Source: Anaerolineae bacterium
GTDB lineage: Bacteria > Chloroflexota > Anaerolineae > Aggregatilineales > Phototrophicaceae
Direction of reading: 5' to 3'
Assembly (NCBI GenBank): GCA_022825675.1
Contig: JAJDWK010000064.1
Location: 1-64,000, forward strand
Length of the DNA: 64,000 nt
A model generated the notes under the pieces. The model worked only from the letters and a program-made list of their open reading frames with translations. It made no database searches and was not told the DNA's origin. This document shows positions 51,527 through 60,533 of this stretch, one piece after another. Position 1 is the stretch's first letter. Each line of letters opens with the position of its first letter. The position numbers were made by a program, and so were the translations under genes.

Positions 51527-52564
51527 ATGCGCAGTACAAAGCTGATTCAGTTGGTAACTTGCCATGCCGAAGGCGAAGTCGGCAATGTGGTTGTCGGCGG
51601 CGTGGCACCACCGCCTGGCGAGACTTTGTGGCAGCAATCGCGCTGGATTGCGGCGGATCAAAGCCTGCGCAAATTCCTGCTGAATGAACCGCGCGGCGGC
51701 GTCTTCAAGCATATCAACTTGCTGGTGCCGCCCAAGCGCCCCGAAGCGGCCTATGGCTTCATCATCATGGAGCCGGAGCATACGCCGCCGATGTCCGGCT
51801 CCAACACCATCTGCGTGGCGACCGTGCTGCTGGATACCGGCCTGGTCGCGATGCAAGAGCCGGAGACGCATTTCACGCTGGAGGCGCCGGGCGGGCTGGT
51901 GCCGGTGCGCGCCTTCTGCCGCGATGGCAAGGCGCGCAGCATCGAATTCCACAATTTGCCGTCTTTTGTCTCGCGGCTGGATGCGCCGCTGGAAGTGCCC
52001 GGCTTCGGCACTTTGCATGTTGATGTCGCCTATGGCGGCGACAGCTTCGTCATCGTCGATGCCGCGGCGCTGGGCTTCGGCATCCTGCCAGACGAAGCGC
52101 GCGACCTGGCGGCGCTGGGCGCAAAAATCACCAAAGCCGCCAACCAGCAAATCGGCTTCCGGCATCCGCAGCGCCAGGGTTGGGACCAGATTTCGTTTTG
52201 CCAATTTACGCTGCCGCTGGAGCGGGCGGAGGGCGCGCTGACCGGGCGCAACACCGTGGCGATAGACCCCGGCAAGCTCGACCGCTCGCCCTGTGGCACC
52301 GGCTGCTCGGCGCGCATGGCGGTACTTTATGCCCGCGGGCAGCTGCGCGTCGGCGACCGTTATAGCGCCCGCTCGATAATCGGCTCGCGCTTTGATTGCG
52401 CGATTGCCAGCGTTACCGCAGTCGCCGGGCGCGCCGCCATCGTGCCCACAATACGCGGGCGCGGCTGGATTACCGGCACCCAGCAATTGATGCTGGACCC
52501 GGAAGACCCCTGGTCCCTCGGCTATCGTTTGAGCGACACCTGGCCGCCGATGGCGCGCGACTAA
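51527..52564 (+). CDS. Proline racemase / hydroxyproline epimerase family protein
   Basis: A 345-residue protein. The two active-site loops are MSGSNTIC (S90) and [11 protein letters not shown] (C256). Two-Cys members are racemases or epimerases and Cys/Thr members are trans-3-hydroxyproline dehydratases; a Ser/Cys pair is known among 4-hydroxyproline 2-epimerases. That is the best guess, and a different hydroxy-amino acid remains possible. It stands alone on the plus strand and its stop overlaps that of the convergent GH127 gene by 4 bases. Confidence 0.88.
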   Translation: MRSTKLIQLVTCHAEGEVGNVVVGGVAPPPGETLWQQSRWIAADQSLRKFLLNEPRGGVFKHINLLVPPKRPEAAYGFIIMEPEHTPPMSGSNTICVATVLLDTGLVAMQEPETHFTLEAPGGLVPVRAFCRDGKARSIEFHNLPSFVSRLDAPLEVPGFGTLHVDVAYGGDSFVIVDAAALGFGILPDEARDLAALGAKITKAANQQIGFRHPQRQGWDQISFCQFTLPLERAEGALTGRNTVAIDPGKLDRSPCGTGCSARMAVLYARGQLRVGDRYSARSIIGSRFDCAIASVTAVAGRAAIVPTIRGRGWITGTQQLMLDPEDPWSLGYRLSDTWPPMARD

Positions 52565-54450
52565 TCGCGGCGCAGCCAAACGTTCATCTTGCCAGCGCCG
52601 CGATGCCCCCAGGCGTAATAAGGGATTGCGGTGATGGGAGTCGCTTCTCCCGATTCTTGTATTGCCTCGCCCTGTATCACCGTCACGCCCTTGAGCAAGT
52701 CTGGCTGATGGCGGGCGCTGAGCTCGGCGGCATCAGCCAGCGCGACTGTCAGCGGGTCCGCGGCGTTATCAGCCGCTTCCAGCGCGTACACAAGCGGACC
52801 CCGCTCCAGCGCCACTTTGCCTGCCAGCTCAGCGACAGCGGGGTGCGCCGCCACCCGCCGTATCGGCAGCGGCAGCCGCAGGCTGATGTGGCTTTCGCCG
52901 CTCCATTCGCGCCTGATTTCGGCATAACCAGCGCGCAGGCGCAGCGGCTGTGGCGCGCCATCAACCGCGAGGATGGCAGCGGCGGCGCTGTCATCAAGAT
53001 AGTGATACAAATCGCTGGGCAGCGGCTTCCCCCGGGCGAAAGCGGGAATGCGCAGCCGCAGCGTGAAGGTCGCGGCTTGGGAAGTGGTCAGGCGGATGTC
53101 GATAGCGCCGTCCCAGGGGTAGTCGGTCCGCTGTTCCAGCGTGATATCCGCGCCCGCCATAACCGTCTGGGAACTGCCAGCGACATAGAGATTGACATAG
53201 AGCCCGTCGCCATCACGGGCGTAGACATAGCCGGAAAGCGAGGGCAGCAGCCGCACAACATTGGTCGGGCAGCAGGAAGTTTTGTACCAGGGCTGACGCG
53301 CCATTGAAGTCTCGCGGTTGAAGCGGTATTCGCCATCGCAAGCCAGCGGATTAACATAATAGAAAGATTTGCCATCCATGCCGACGCCAGCGAGGAAACC
53401 GTTGTACAGCGAGCGCTCCAAAATGTCGATGTATTTTGCGTCGCCTGTCAGCAGGAACATGCGCTGGTTCCAAAGGATGTTGGCTTGGGCGGCGCAGGTC
53501 TCGTTATATGCCGTAAGATTAGGCAATTCATAATTGTCGCCGAAAGCTTCGCCCTCGTGGCGGGCGCCGACGCCGCCAGTCAAAGCCAGCTTTTTGCCGA
53601 CAACATTCTCCCAAAGCGCGTCCAGCGCCGCCCGGTACTCGTCAGCGCCCGTCAGCGCGGCGATGTCCGCCATGCCGGCGTACATATAGCCGGCGCGTAC
53701 GGCGTGCCCCAGCGCTTCTTGCTGCTGGCTCACCGGCAGGTGATCTTGGCAATAGTCGCCGTAAATCTCCCGCTGCTGCTCCCGCCCGCGCGTATCGAGG
53801 AAAAACTTCGCCAGGCGCAGGTAACGCTTCTCGCCAGTGACACGGTAGAGCCGCGCCAGCGCCAGCTCAATCTCCTGATGACCCGGCACATCGTGAATGC
53901 CCGTTGGACCAAAGACAGCGTCGATGAGGTCAGCATTTTTGATGGCGATATCGAGGAAACTGCGTTTGCCCGTCGCTTGATAATGCGCCACCGCCGCCTC
54001 GTACATGTGCCCGACATTGTATAGCTCGTGGTTGACGCGCAGGTTGGACCAGCGCTCGCGACCGCAAGGCTCAGGCGCATTGCCGGGGTCGATGCTGCGC
54101 GCGGTATACAGGTAGCCGTCCGCTTCTTGGGCGGCGGCGAATTTGGCAATCAAGCCATCAAGGTAGGCTTCCAGCGCCGCGTCAGGCGCGATTTGCAGGG
54201 CATAAGCAGCGCCCTCCACCACCTTGAAGACATCGGAATCGTCATAGAAAATGCCTTTGTGCGCGCCTGCCAGCAGCCCGCCCGCTTTGGCGAAATTGTC
54301 GATGCGCCCGGTTTCTTCACATTTCTCGAAGTCATAAGGGATGGTGATGCTGACGGCGGTGTCGATGCGCGTCTTCCAAAAGCGGTCTTGAATCGAGACC
54401 GCGGTGAATGGCAGCGGCTGAATGGGATAATCGCGGAATTCGCTGGTCAT
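52561..54450 (-). CDS. Glycoside hydrolase family 127 protein (beta-L-arabinofuranosidase-like)
   Basis: A 629-residue enzyme of the DUF1680/GH127 family. The zinc-thiolate active site known from Bifidobacterium HypBA1 is visible: E317-x-C319 in NETCAAQAN and the Cys pair C393-C394 in TSCCPTN. The helical barrel spans about 40-430 and beta domains follow. It has no signal peptide, so it should act on imported arabino-oligosaccharides. It starts at 54450, about 50 bases after the CUT1 permease gene, and is the last gene of that operon. Members act on beta-linked L-arabinofuranosides of plant hydroxyproline-rich glycoproteins and related glycans. Confidence 0.93.
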   Translation of the reverse strand: MTSEFRDYPIQPLPFTAVSIQDRFWKTRIDTAVSITIPYDFEKCEETGRIDNFAKAGGLLAGAHKGIFYDDSDVFKVVEGAAYALQIAPDAALEAYLDGLIAKFAAAQEADGYLYTARSIDPGNAPEPCGRERWSNLRVNHELYNVGHMYEAAVAHYQATGKRSFLDIAIKNADLIDAVFGPTGIHDVPGHQEIELALARLYRVTGEKRYLRLAKFFLDTRGREQQREIYGDYCQDHLPVSQQQEALGHAVRAGYMYAGMADIAALTGADEYRAALDALWENVVGKKLALTGGVGARHEGEAFGDNYELPNLTAYNETCAAQANILWNQRMFLLTGDAKYIDILERSLYNGFLAGVGMDGKSFYYVNPLACDGEYRFNRETSMARQPWYKTSCCPTNVVRLLPSLSGYVYARDGDGLYVNLYVAGSSQTVMAGADITLEQRTDYPWDGAIDIRLTTSQAATFTLRLRIPAFARGKPLPSDLYHYLDDSAAAAILAVDGAPQPLRLRAGYAEIRREWSGESHISLRLPLPIRRVAAHPAVAELAGKVALERGPLVYALEAADNAADPLTVALADAAELSARHQPDLLKGVTVIQGEAIQESGEATPITAIPYYAWGHRGAGKMNVWLRRD

Positions 54451-54503
54451 GTTTCGCCTTCGTTCTTTGCAAATGTTCGGGGCATAGATACAGGATGTAC
54501 CGC

Positions 54504-55412
54504 TCAATTCTTGACGGCGCCGCCCATCAGCCCGTCCATGTAATAGCGCTGCAAGAGCAGGAATATACCCAGGCTGGGGATAATCGAGACGATGACGCCC
54601 GCTTGCAGCGCTCCCCAATCGACCTCGCCCCAAATGCCATAACGAATTGTCGTGAGGAAAACTGGCAGCGTAAAATTGTCCTGGTCGGTCATGAAGATGA
54701 GGGCGGCGAGGAATTCGTTCCAGGAATTGATGAAGGCATAAATCGCCACCGTAACGATGCCGGGCAGCACCAGCCGCAGCATCAGCCGATAAAGCACGCT
54801 CAAGGAACTGCAGCCATCCAAGAGCGCCGATTCTTCAATCTCCAGCGGCACGGCGAGGAAGCTGTTGCGCATCAGAAAAATGCCGAAGGGCAGTTGGAAG
54901 GTGATGTAGACCAATGCCAAGCCCAAGAGCGTATTGTGCAAATCAACTTGCACAATCATCACAAATAGCGGAATCAAAATCGACTGGAAGGGGATCATCA
55001 AGGTGGATAGCACCATGATAAACAAGAGATTCTTGCCAGGAAAATTGAAGCGGGCGAAGCCATAGCCGCCGAGCGTGCTCAAAACGATGCTGCCCAAAAC
55101 GGTGATAATGGCGACCACTGTGCTGTTGTAGATATGCTGCGCCACGCCGATTTTGCCGTAGGTGGTCAGCTCTTCATAATTTTCCAGCGAGACTTGGGAC
55201 GGCAGATACGTCGGCGGCACGGCGAGCGCTTCTGCCGGCAGCTTGATGGAATTGAGAAAAGACCAGGCGATGGGAAAGAGGAAGAGCAGCGCCAGCACAA
55301 TCAAAATGATATAACGCAGCGCCAGCAGCGCCCGCCGCCGCAGCATGCGGATGTCCTGCTGCGTCAGCCCGCTTTGGCTGGGCAGGGCTTTGTGCAAGGA
55401 TGGGGCTGCCAT
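54504..55412 (-). CDS. Carbohydrate ABC transporter permease, CUT1 MalG-like
   Basis: A 302-residue permease with six helices: ALRYIILIVLALLFLFPIAWSFLNSIK, then STLGGYGFARFNFPGKN and the EAA loop PLEIEESALLDGCSSLSVLYRLMLRLVLPG. ATG at 55412 overlaps the stop of the preceding permease (TGATG). It should form the pore with the upstream permease. Confidence 0.94.
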   Translation of the reverse strand: MAAPSLHKALPSQSGLTQQDIRMLRRRALLALRYIILIVLALLFLFPIAWSFLNSIKLPAEALAVPPTYLPSQVSLENYEELTTYGKIGVAQHIYNSTVVAIITVLGSIVLSTLGGYGFARFNFPGKNLLFIMVLSTLMIPFQSILIPLFVMIVQVDLHNTLLGLALVYITFQLPFGIFLMRNSFLAVPLEIEESALLDGCSSLSVLYRLMLRLVLPGIVTVAIYAFINSWNEFLAALIFMTDQDNFTLPVFLTTIRYGIWGEVDWGALQAGVIVSIIPSLGIFLLLQRYYMDGLMGGAVKN

Positions 55413-56311
55413 CAATATCTCTCTCTTAATACATAAAATTGCGCGCCCGTCAGCGCGACCAAAATACCCAGCAAAACGATGGACATGGCGGAGCCGTAGC
55501 CCATTTTGAAGTAGGTGAAAGAATTGTTGAATATCCAATAGACGATGGAGATGGTGCTGTTGCGCGGTCCGCCGCGGGTCATGATATAAAATTGGTCAAA
55601 TGCCAGCACCGAGCCGATGACGGACAATATCAATGCCAGCGCGATGGTGCGCCGCATCAAAGGCAGGGTGATGTACAGCAGCTTGCGAAAATAGCCCGCG
55701 CCATCCACCTCCGCCGATTCGTATAATTCATCGGGTATCGCCTGCAAGCCCGCCAACAGCAGAATCATCGTGAAGCCGACTGTCTTCCAGACCACCGACA
55801 GGATGATGACATTCATGGCGGTGTTGGGTCTCCCGAGGAAGAGCTGCGCCTTGGGCACAATGTTCAAGTCCAGCAAAATCTTGTTAAAAACGCCGATTCT
55901 GTCGTCCAACATCCAGACCCATAACAAGCTGGAAACGCCCAAGCCAATCACCACTGGTAGGAAAAATATCGTGCGGAAAATGCCGATGAAACGGATGTTG
56001 TGGCGCACCAGCGAGGCGAGGATGAAGCCGAGGAGGAATATCGGCGGCGTTACCAATGCCGTGTAGCGGAAGGTGAAATCCAGGCTCTTGAGGTATTGCC
56101 GATCGCTGCCCAGCTCCTGGTAATTTTCCAAGCCGATGAAGGCGCGCTCGCCAAACAGGGGCCAATCGTGAAAAGACATCACGATGGTCATCAGCAGCGG
56201 CACGATAAAAAATATCGCCACAAAAGCGACCGTCGGCGTGATGAAGAGCAGCCCCGTCAGCTTGCGGCGCTGCTCCCAACTGAGATTCAAGACTGAGGAC
56301 TGGCTAATCAA
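55412..56311 (-). CDS. Carbohydrate ABC transporter permease, CUT1 MalF-like
   Basis: A 299-residue permease: KLTGLLFITPTVAFVAIFFIVPLL, a second helix at RYTALVTPPIFLLGFILASLV, and the EAA loop PDELYESAEVDGAGYFRKLLYITLPLM. It lies downstream of the SBP gene across a strong palindrome and is coupled to the second permease. No ATPase accompanies this importer. Confidence 0.94.
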   Translation of the reverse strand: MISQSSVLNLSWEQRRKLTGLLFITPTVAFVAIFFIVPLLMTIVMSFHDWPLFGERAFIGLENYQELGSDRQYLKSLDFTFRYTALVTPPIFLLGFILASLVRHNIRFIGIFRTIFFLPVVIGLGVSSLLWVWMLDDRIGVFNKILLDLNIVPKAQLFLGRPNTAMNVIILSVVWKTVGFTMILLLAGLQAIPDELYESAEVDGAGYFRKLLYITLPLMRRTIALALILSVIGSVLAFDQFYIMTRGGPRNSTISIVYWIFNNSFTYFKMGYGSAMSIVLLGILVALTGAQFYVLRERY

Positions 56312-56356
56312 AGGGTGCCGCTTTCAATCGACCGGTTGCGACCCAGGATAAGAGCG

Positions 56357-56390
56357 GGGACTCTGCCGAGCATGCGCTCGGCAGAGTCCC
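56357..56390. promoter_or_regulatory. Perfect 34-base palindrome between the SBP and permease genes
   Basis: GGGACTCTGCCGAGC and GCTCGGCAGAGTCCC form a 15-base perfect stem around ATGC. It has no U-run, so it is not a classical terminator. It could limit permease mRNA relative to binding protein mRNA by processing or protecting the 3' end, as hairpins do in maltose-type operons. Confidence 0.6.
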
Positions 56391-56409
56391 GCGGCGGGAT
56401 GGCTAGAGG

Positions 56410-57660
56410 CTAGCCCTCCATAATCTGCGTGAAGCGCTCTTGCCCCAGCGCAATCGCGTCGTCAATATCGCCATCCAAAATAGCGATTTGCAGCATCTCC
56501 AGCCAGGGACCATTGGGGTCGTTGAAGAGGTCGTTGTAGACGGTGGTATAAGGCGTATGCCCGACAGCCAGGGCGCTGGCGGCGGTGCTTTGGCGCTCGT
56601 CACCCTCGAAGTAGGGATTGTCAACCAGTTCGAGGCGCAGCGGGATTTGCCCGTTGGCGGCATAAATTTCAATCTGCGGCTCTTCGCTCATCGTCCATTC
56701 GATGAAGCGCCAGGCTTCTTCCGCGTGCTCGGTGCCAGCGGGGATGGCGATGACATCGCCACCGCCGAAGGAAGCGGCGCCGCCCTCTTTGCCCGGGATA
56801 TGGAAGACGCCAAAGTTGAGATCGGGATGGTCATTCTGATACAGCGAAAGCGCGAAATTGCCGGTGCCCGCCATGCCGATGTTGCCGGCGGCGAAGGCGC
56901 TGGCGAAGTTGCTGCCATTATCGATGCTGGCGCCCTCGGGCACCAAGCCCTCTTCCCAAATGGTGTTGTAGAAAGCAAGCGCCTCCCGCACAATCGGGTC
57001 CTCGGCGATGGTGGCTTGGCTGTAATCGTCGCTGAGCACATCGCCGCCGCTCGCCCAGATAAAGGGCAGGAAGGTGAAAGCGTTGCAGCCGGCGCAATTC
57101 ATCGAGAACCAATAGCCGTAAATGTCATCGCCCAGCTCGTTGATGGCGCGCATGGCTTCCAGCATTTCGTCCCAGGTCGCCGGCGGGTTCTCCGCATCCA
57201 GCCCCGCTTGTTCAAACAGGTCGATGTTATAGACGATGAAGGAGCCATCAACAGCGGTGGGCACGGCATAATTGCGCCCCTCATACATGCCCAGCTCCAT
57301 GTGCGCGGGCGTCAAGCTGTCGACATAAGGCAATTCCTTGACAAAATCGGTGATGTCCACCAATTGCCCGGCGGAGGCGAACGCCGGCGTATAAATGAGG
57401 TCGATGCTGGCGATGTCTGGCGGGTCGCCCGCGGCGATGGCGGCACCCATCTTGGTAACAAACTCGCCAGACGGGATAACCGTGAGCTCGATTTGGCTTT
57501 CGTTATTGGCGTTCCAGGTGTCTACCAATTCCTGCGTCTGGAAGTTGATGGAGCGCACCCACATCGAAAGCTGGGGCGCCTCGTCCTGCGCCGCCAGCGG
57601 CAACGCGCCCAAGCACAAGGCGAGCGCCAAAAGAATCACCATTGCTTTGCGTACAGACAT
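56410..57660 (-). CDS. Carbohydrate ABC transporter substrate-binding protein (family 1)
   Basis: A 416-residue secreted binding protein with a signal peptide (MSVRKAMVILLALALCLGALPLAAQ) and no lipobox. Family 1 features: DIASIDLIYTPAFASAGQLVDITDFV, AVDGSFIVYNIDLFEQAGL, AFAAGNIGMAGTGNFALSLY and TEHAEEAWRFIEW. It probably binds a sugar or oligosaccharide, and the GH127 gene in the same operon suggests an arabinoside. ATG at 57660 has GGGAG. Confidence 0.93.
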   Translation of the reverse strand: MSVRKAMVILLALALCLGALPLAAQDEAPQLSMWVRSINFQTQELVDTWNANNESQIELTVIPSGEFVTKMGAAIAAGDPPDIASIDLIYTPAFASAGQLVDITDFVKELPYVDSLTPAHMELGMYEGRNYAVPTAVDGSFIVYNIDLFEQAGLDAENPPATWDEMLEAMRAINELGDDIYGYWFSMNCAGCNAFTFLPFIWASGGDVLSDDYSQATIAEDPIVREALAFYNTIWEEGLVPEGASIDNGSNFASAFAAGNIGMAGTGNFALSLYQNDHPDLNFGVFHIPGKEGGAASFGGGDVIAIPAGTEHAEEAWRFIEWTMSEEPQIEIYAANGQIPLRLELVDNPYFEGDERQSTAASALAVGHTPYTTVYNDLFNDPNGPWLEMLQIAILDGDIDDAIALGQERFTQIMEG

Positions 57661-57720
57661 TTTCTTCTCCCTTATTTTGTACATTTTGCCTGCTAGATAG
57701 TACAGCGATACATCGTGCGG

Positions 57721-57749
57721 AATATAGCGCAGGCGCGGCGCAATTGCAA
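57721..57749 (-). promoter_or_regulatory. Candidate sigma-70-type promoter of the CUT1-GH127 operon
   Basis: On the minus strand TTGCAA, a 17-base spacer and TATATT, about 60 bases upstream of the SBP start. This is a pattern match only. Confidence 0.45.
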
Positions 57750-57790
57750 ACGCCGCGGCAAATCGGCAGGGCAATTGCATCAAATATTTG

Positions 57791-57819
57791 CTCACCACAA
57801 AGACACAAAGGGCACAAAG
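57791..57819. repeat. CACCACAGAGACACAG-like intergenic repeat, copy 4 (AAAG variant)
   Basis: CTCACCACAAAGACACAAAG has the same spacing as the CACCACAGAGACACAG copies, with G to A changes, and is followed by a further ACAAAG. It sits in the gap (57661-58068) upstream of the CUT1 operon. Confidence 0.5.
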
Positions 57820-57889
57820 TAGTATCTTAAAATGGCTCTTTGATTCATCATTTATCAAGGTATATCAGGGTAGTTTGTACACAACCATT

Positions 57890-57985
57890 ACCACCGGGAA
57901 CACAGAGGAAAATTGAGCACGCCGAGAAAAGATTTCATGAGGCTTCTCATACTTTACTCGGTGTATCTCGGTGTCCTCGGTGGTT
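57890..57985. repeat. Inverted CACCGAG-type intergenic element
   Basis: ACCACCGGGAACACAGAG at the left is mirrored by CTCGGTGTCCTCGGTGGT at the right; GCCGAGAAAAG inside resembles the element at 48.7 kb. Together with copy 4 it fills the 408-base gap between the CUT1 SBP and MBL genes, which otherwise shows nothing. Confidence 0.55.
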
Positions 57986-58068
57986 AACTTTGCGTTGGGT
58001 TCCGCTTGTTGTGGCGAATGTCCTTTTAATGCAATTGACCTGGGCAAATCGGGGCATGGGCAATCACA

Positions 58069-58815
58069 TCAGAGCAAATTCGGCGGGATGCCCAGCTGCC
58101 GGAAGGCGGCGCAAGCCGCGTCCAGATGCGCTTTGCCGCCGCTTAGCGAAATCTGCAAGTGCCCCGGTATCAGCGCGTCAAAGTCCTGATTTTCCAGCTT
58201 AAACATGCTGTCGGCATAAGCGTCTATGCGGCAGTCGTGGATATTCTGCCAGACGACTTTGCCGCCCCAAAAGACCAGGTCCGCCCCCAGCAGGTAGACG
58301 CGGTCGCCGCCGCGCATCAAAAAGCTGAGATGCCCATCGCAATGCCCGGGCGTCTCAAAGGTTTCCAGCTGCAAATTGCCAACGGCGATACTATCACCTT
58401 CCGCCAGCTCAACATCCACCGGGCAGGGCGGCAGCGTATACTCAGCGGGGTAGAAATTCGCCGCTTTGGCAACATCCAGCGCCACCGCTTTTTCGTCCCC
58501 CGCGCGGATAAATGGCGCGGCAAATGCCGAGGCATAGACTTCGACATCAAGCCGGCGCTGCGCCTCGGCCGCGGCGCCGATGTGGTCGCAGTGATAATGC
58601 GTCAGGATGAGTTTGCGCAGCTTAAGCGGGTCCAAGCCATCGGCGCTTATGTTGTCTAAAATCGTATCAAAATCGCCCGGCATGCCCATGCCCGGGTCAA
58701 TCAAAGCCAGCTCGCTGCCGCTGTTCAAAACATAGACATGGCAATCCAAATGCCCCGATAGCCCGAAGCCGAAATAGCCGCCGCCAACCACATGCAAGTC
58801 GCTTGTCAATTGCAT
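58069..58815 (-). CDS. MBL-fold metallo-hydrolase
   Basis: A 248-residue beta-lactamase-fold hydrolase. The metal motif is THYHCDH (H73, H75, D77, H78), followed by TPGHCDGHLSFLM and LIPGHLQISLSGG with later metal ligands. The substrate is not readable; lactonase, thioesterase and glyoxalase II activities all occur in the family. It starts 140 bases from the divergent PNPOx-fold gene. Confidence 0.9.
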   Translation of the reverse strand: MQLTSDLHVVGGGYFGFGLSGHLDCHVYVLNSGSELALIDPGMGMPGDFDTILDNISADGLDPLKLRKLILTHYHCDHIGAAAEAQRRLDVEVYASAFAAPFIRAGDEKAVALDVAKAANFYPAEYTLPPCPVDVELAEGDSIAVGNLQLETFETPGHCDGHLSFLMRGGDRVYLLGADLVFWGGKVVWQNIHDCRIDAYADSMFKLENQDFDALIPGHLQISLSGGKAHLDAACAAFRQLGIPPNLL

Positions 58816-58888
58816 AGCCCATCCCCCGCCAGCTCATTTTCTCAACTAGAACGGATTGCGCCAGTTTCGTCAAGCAGCCGCAGGCATT

Positions 58889-58917
58889 TTGGCAGCGCGC
58901 GGGGGATTCGTTATACT
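58889..58917 (+). promoter_or_regulatory. Candidate sigma-70-type promoter for the PNPOx-fold/CUT2 genes
   Basis: TTGGCA, a 17-base spacer and TATACT end 38 bases before the ATG. It is one of the best-looking promoter matches in the window, with a pattern basis only. Confidence 0.5.
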
Positions 58918-58955
58918 CCGCCCTGACAAGCGCAGAGTAGTGGAAAGGACGCTGT

Positions 58956-59447
58956 ATGAGCGCTCAACGGCAATATCCTGAGTGGATGGGCAAGATGCGC
59001 GCCTTGTATCCCGCCGAAATCCAGGAATTCCTTGACGGACCGGTGGTGGCGCGCATCGCCACAGTCGACAGCAAAGGCGACCCCTATGTAACGCCGGTGT
59101 GGCAAGAATGGGACGGCGAGGCGATGTGGATCATCCCGCGGGCGAAGACGATCTTCGCCCAGCATCTGCTGCGGCATCCGCGCTGTTCGGTATCCTGCGC
59201 CCTGGACAGCAGCCCCTATACCCGCGTGCTCTTCCGCGGCGGGGCGGAGATTGTCGCCGGTCCCGCGCTGATGCACGGCGAATGGCTGGAGATCGCGCGG
59301 CGCATGTCCATCCGCTACCTGGGCGAGCGCGGTCCAGAATATCTGGAGCCATCGCGCGTACGCCCGCGTTATCTGGTTAAGATTGCGCCCGAAAAAACGA
59401 TTTCCTGGGAAGGCGTCGAGTGGGCGGCGAAGTATCTCGACGACTAG
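58956..59447 (+). CDS. Pyridoxamine 5'-phosphate oxidase-fold protein
   Basis: A 163-residue flavin-binding split-barrel protein: FLDGPVVARIATVDSKGDPYVTPVWQEWDGEAMWIIPRAK is the FMN-site half, and LFRGGAEIVAGP follows. Such small proteins bind FMN or F420 and reduce small metabolites, or are of unknown role. The gene precedes the CUT2 permease by 13 bases and probably shares its promoter. Confidence 0.87.
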   Translation: MSAQRQYPEWMGKMRALYPAEIQEFLDGPVVARIATVDSKGDPYVTPVWQEWDGEAMWIIPRAKTIFAQHLLRHPRCSVSCALDSSPYTRVLFRGGAEIVAGPALMHGEWLEIARRMSIRYLGERGPEYLEPSRVRPRYLVKIAPEKTISWEGVEWAAKYLDD

Positions 59448-59460
59448 GCGCGGGCAGGGC

Positions 59461-60438
59461 ATGAAGCTGATCCAGACATACGAAACCGGCGCTGGCAGCA
59501 GTCCCTGGCGGCTGCGCAAGTTCGTCGCCGATTATGGCGTGTATATTGCGCTTGCCATCCTGCTACTGGCGGGCGCACTGCTGACACCCAAGCTGTATGC
59601 TGTCGATACCATCGCGGTGGTGATGCGGCAGGCGTCGCAGCTGGGCATCGTCGCCATCGGCCAGACACTGATTCTGCTGGTCGCCGGTTTGGATCTCTCG
59701 GTCAGCGGCGTGTTCATCATGACCTCAGTGGTGATGGCGGAAGTCGGCAACGGGCGCGATGAGATGGTCATCCCGGCGATTGCGACGGCGCTGGCGCTGG
59801 GCGGCATCGTCGGCTTGGGCAATGGCTGGCTGGTTACGAAGCGGCGCGTTCCGCCATTTGTCGCCACCCTGGGCATGCTGGTATTGGTCAAAGGCGCGAC
59901 CCAAGCCTATACCCGCGGCGTGCCTGGCGGCTTTGTGCCCGAGATATTGGGCATCGTCAATCGCTCTTGGTCATTCTTGTCGATTCCCTTGATTTTGTGG
60001 CTGGGGCTCAGCGCTATATTCATCTTTGTTCTGCGCGGCACCGCCTATGGGCGTCGGGTCTATGCGGTGGGCAGCAATATCGAAGCGGCGCGCCTTTCCG
60101 GCATCCCCGTTGACGCTATCCGCATCTCGATATATGTGCTCGGCAGCTTGTTCGCCGTCATCTCCGGCATCGTCTTGACCGGCTATGTGCTGTATGTCGA
60201 TCGTTTTATCGGCAGCGGGCTTGACCTGGATTCGATCGCGGCGGCGGTTGTTGGCGGCACCGCCTTCACTGGCGGGCGCGGCGGCTTGCTGGGCACGATT
60301 GCCGGCGTGCTCATCATTCAAATCTTGAGCACGATGGTCGTGCTGCTCGGCTTGGATGTTGAGGTGCAGTTTATCATTAAAGGGCTGGTTATACTTGGCG
60401 CAGTCACGCTGTACAGCGTTGCCAATGCCGATTCGTGA
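59461..60438 (+). CDS. Sugar ABC transporter permease, CUT2 RbsC-like (copy 1)
   Basis: A 325-residue permease with about eight to ten helices: DYGVYIALAILLLAGALLTPK, GQTLILLVAGLDLSVSGVFI (the family's hallmark with GIDLSVG), AVGSNIEAARLSGIPVDAIRISIYVLGSL and ALAVVGGTAFTGGRGGLLGT-type end. ATG at 59461 is preferred to the longer track start. It forms an operon with SBP, ATPase and a second permease. Confidence 0.93.
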   Translation: MKLIQTYETGAGSSPWRLRKFVADYGVYIALAILLLAGALLTPKLYAVDTIAVVMRQASQLGIVAIGQTLILLVAGLDLSVSGVFIMTSVVMAEVGNGRDEMVIPAIATALALGGIVGLGNGWLVTKRRVPPFVATLGMLVLVKGATQAYTRGVPGGFVPEILGIVNRSWSFLSIPLILWLGLSAIFIFVLRGTAYGRRVYAVGSNIEAARLSGIPVDAIRISIYVLGSLFAVISGIVLTGYVLYVDRFIGSGLDLDSIAAAVVGGTAFTGGRGGLLGTIAGVLIIQILSTMVVLLGLDVEVQFIIKGLVILGAVTLYSVANADS

Positions 60439-60533
60439 TCGTGCCACAGCGAAAGGGGGCGGATGGAAAGAAAGCGGAACATTACCCGGTATGTCAGTTG
60501 CTAGCGCATGTGAATTTGGAAAGGATTCCCATC

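Noticed and set aside
16366-57985. CRISPR array made from the dispersed CACAGAG repeats
   Set aside because: Copies are isolated, of variable length and without regular spacers; no cas gene is present.
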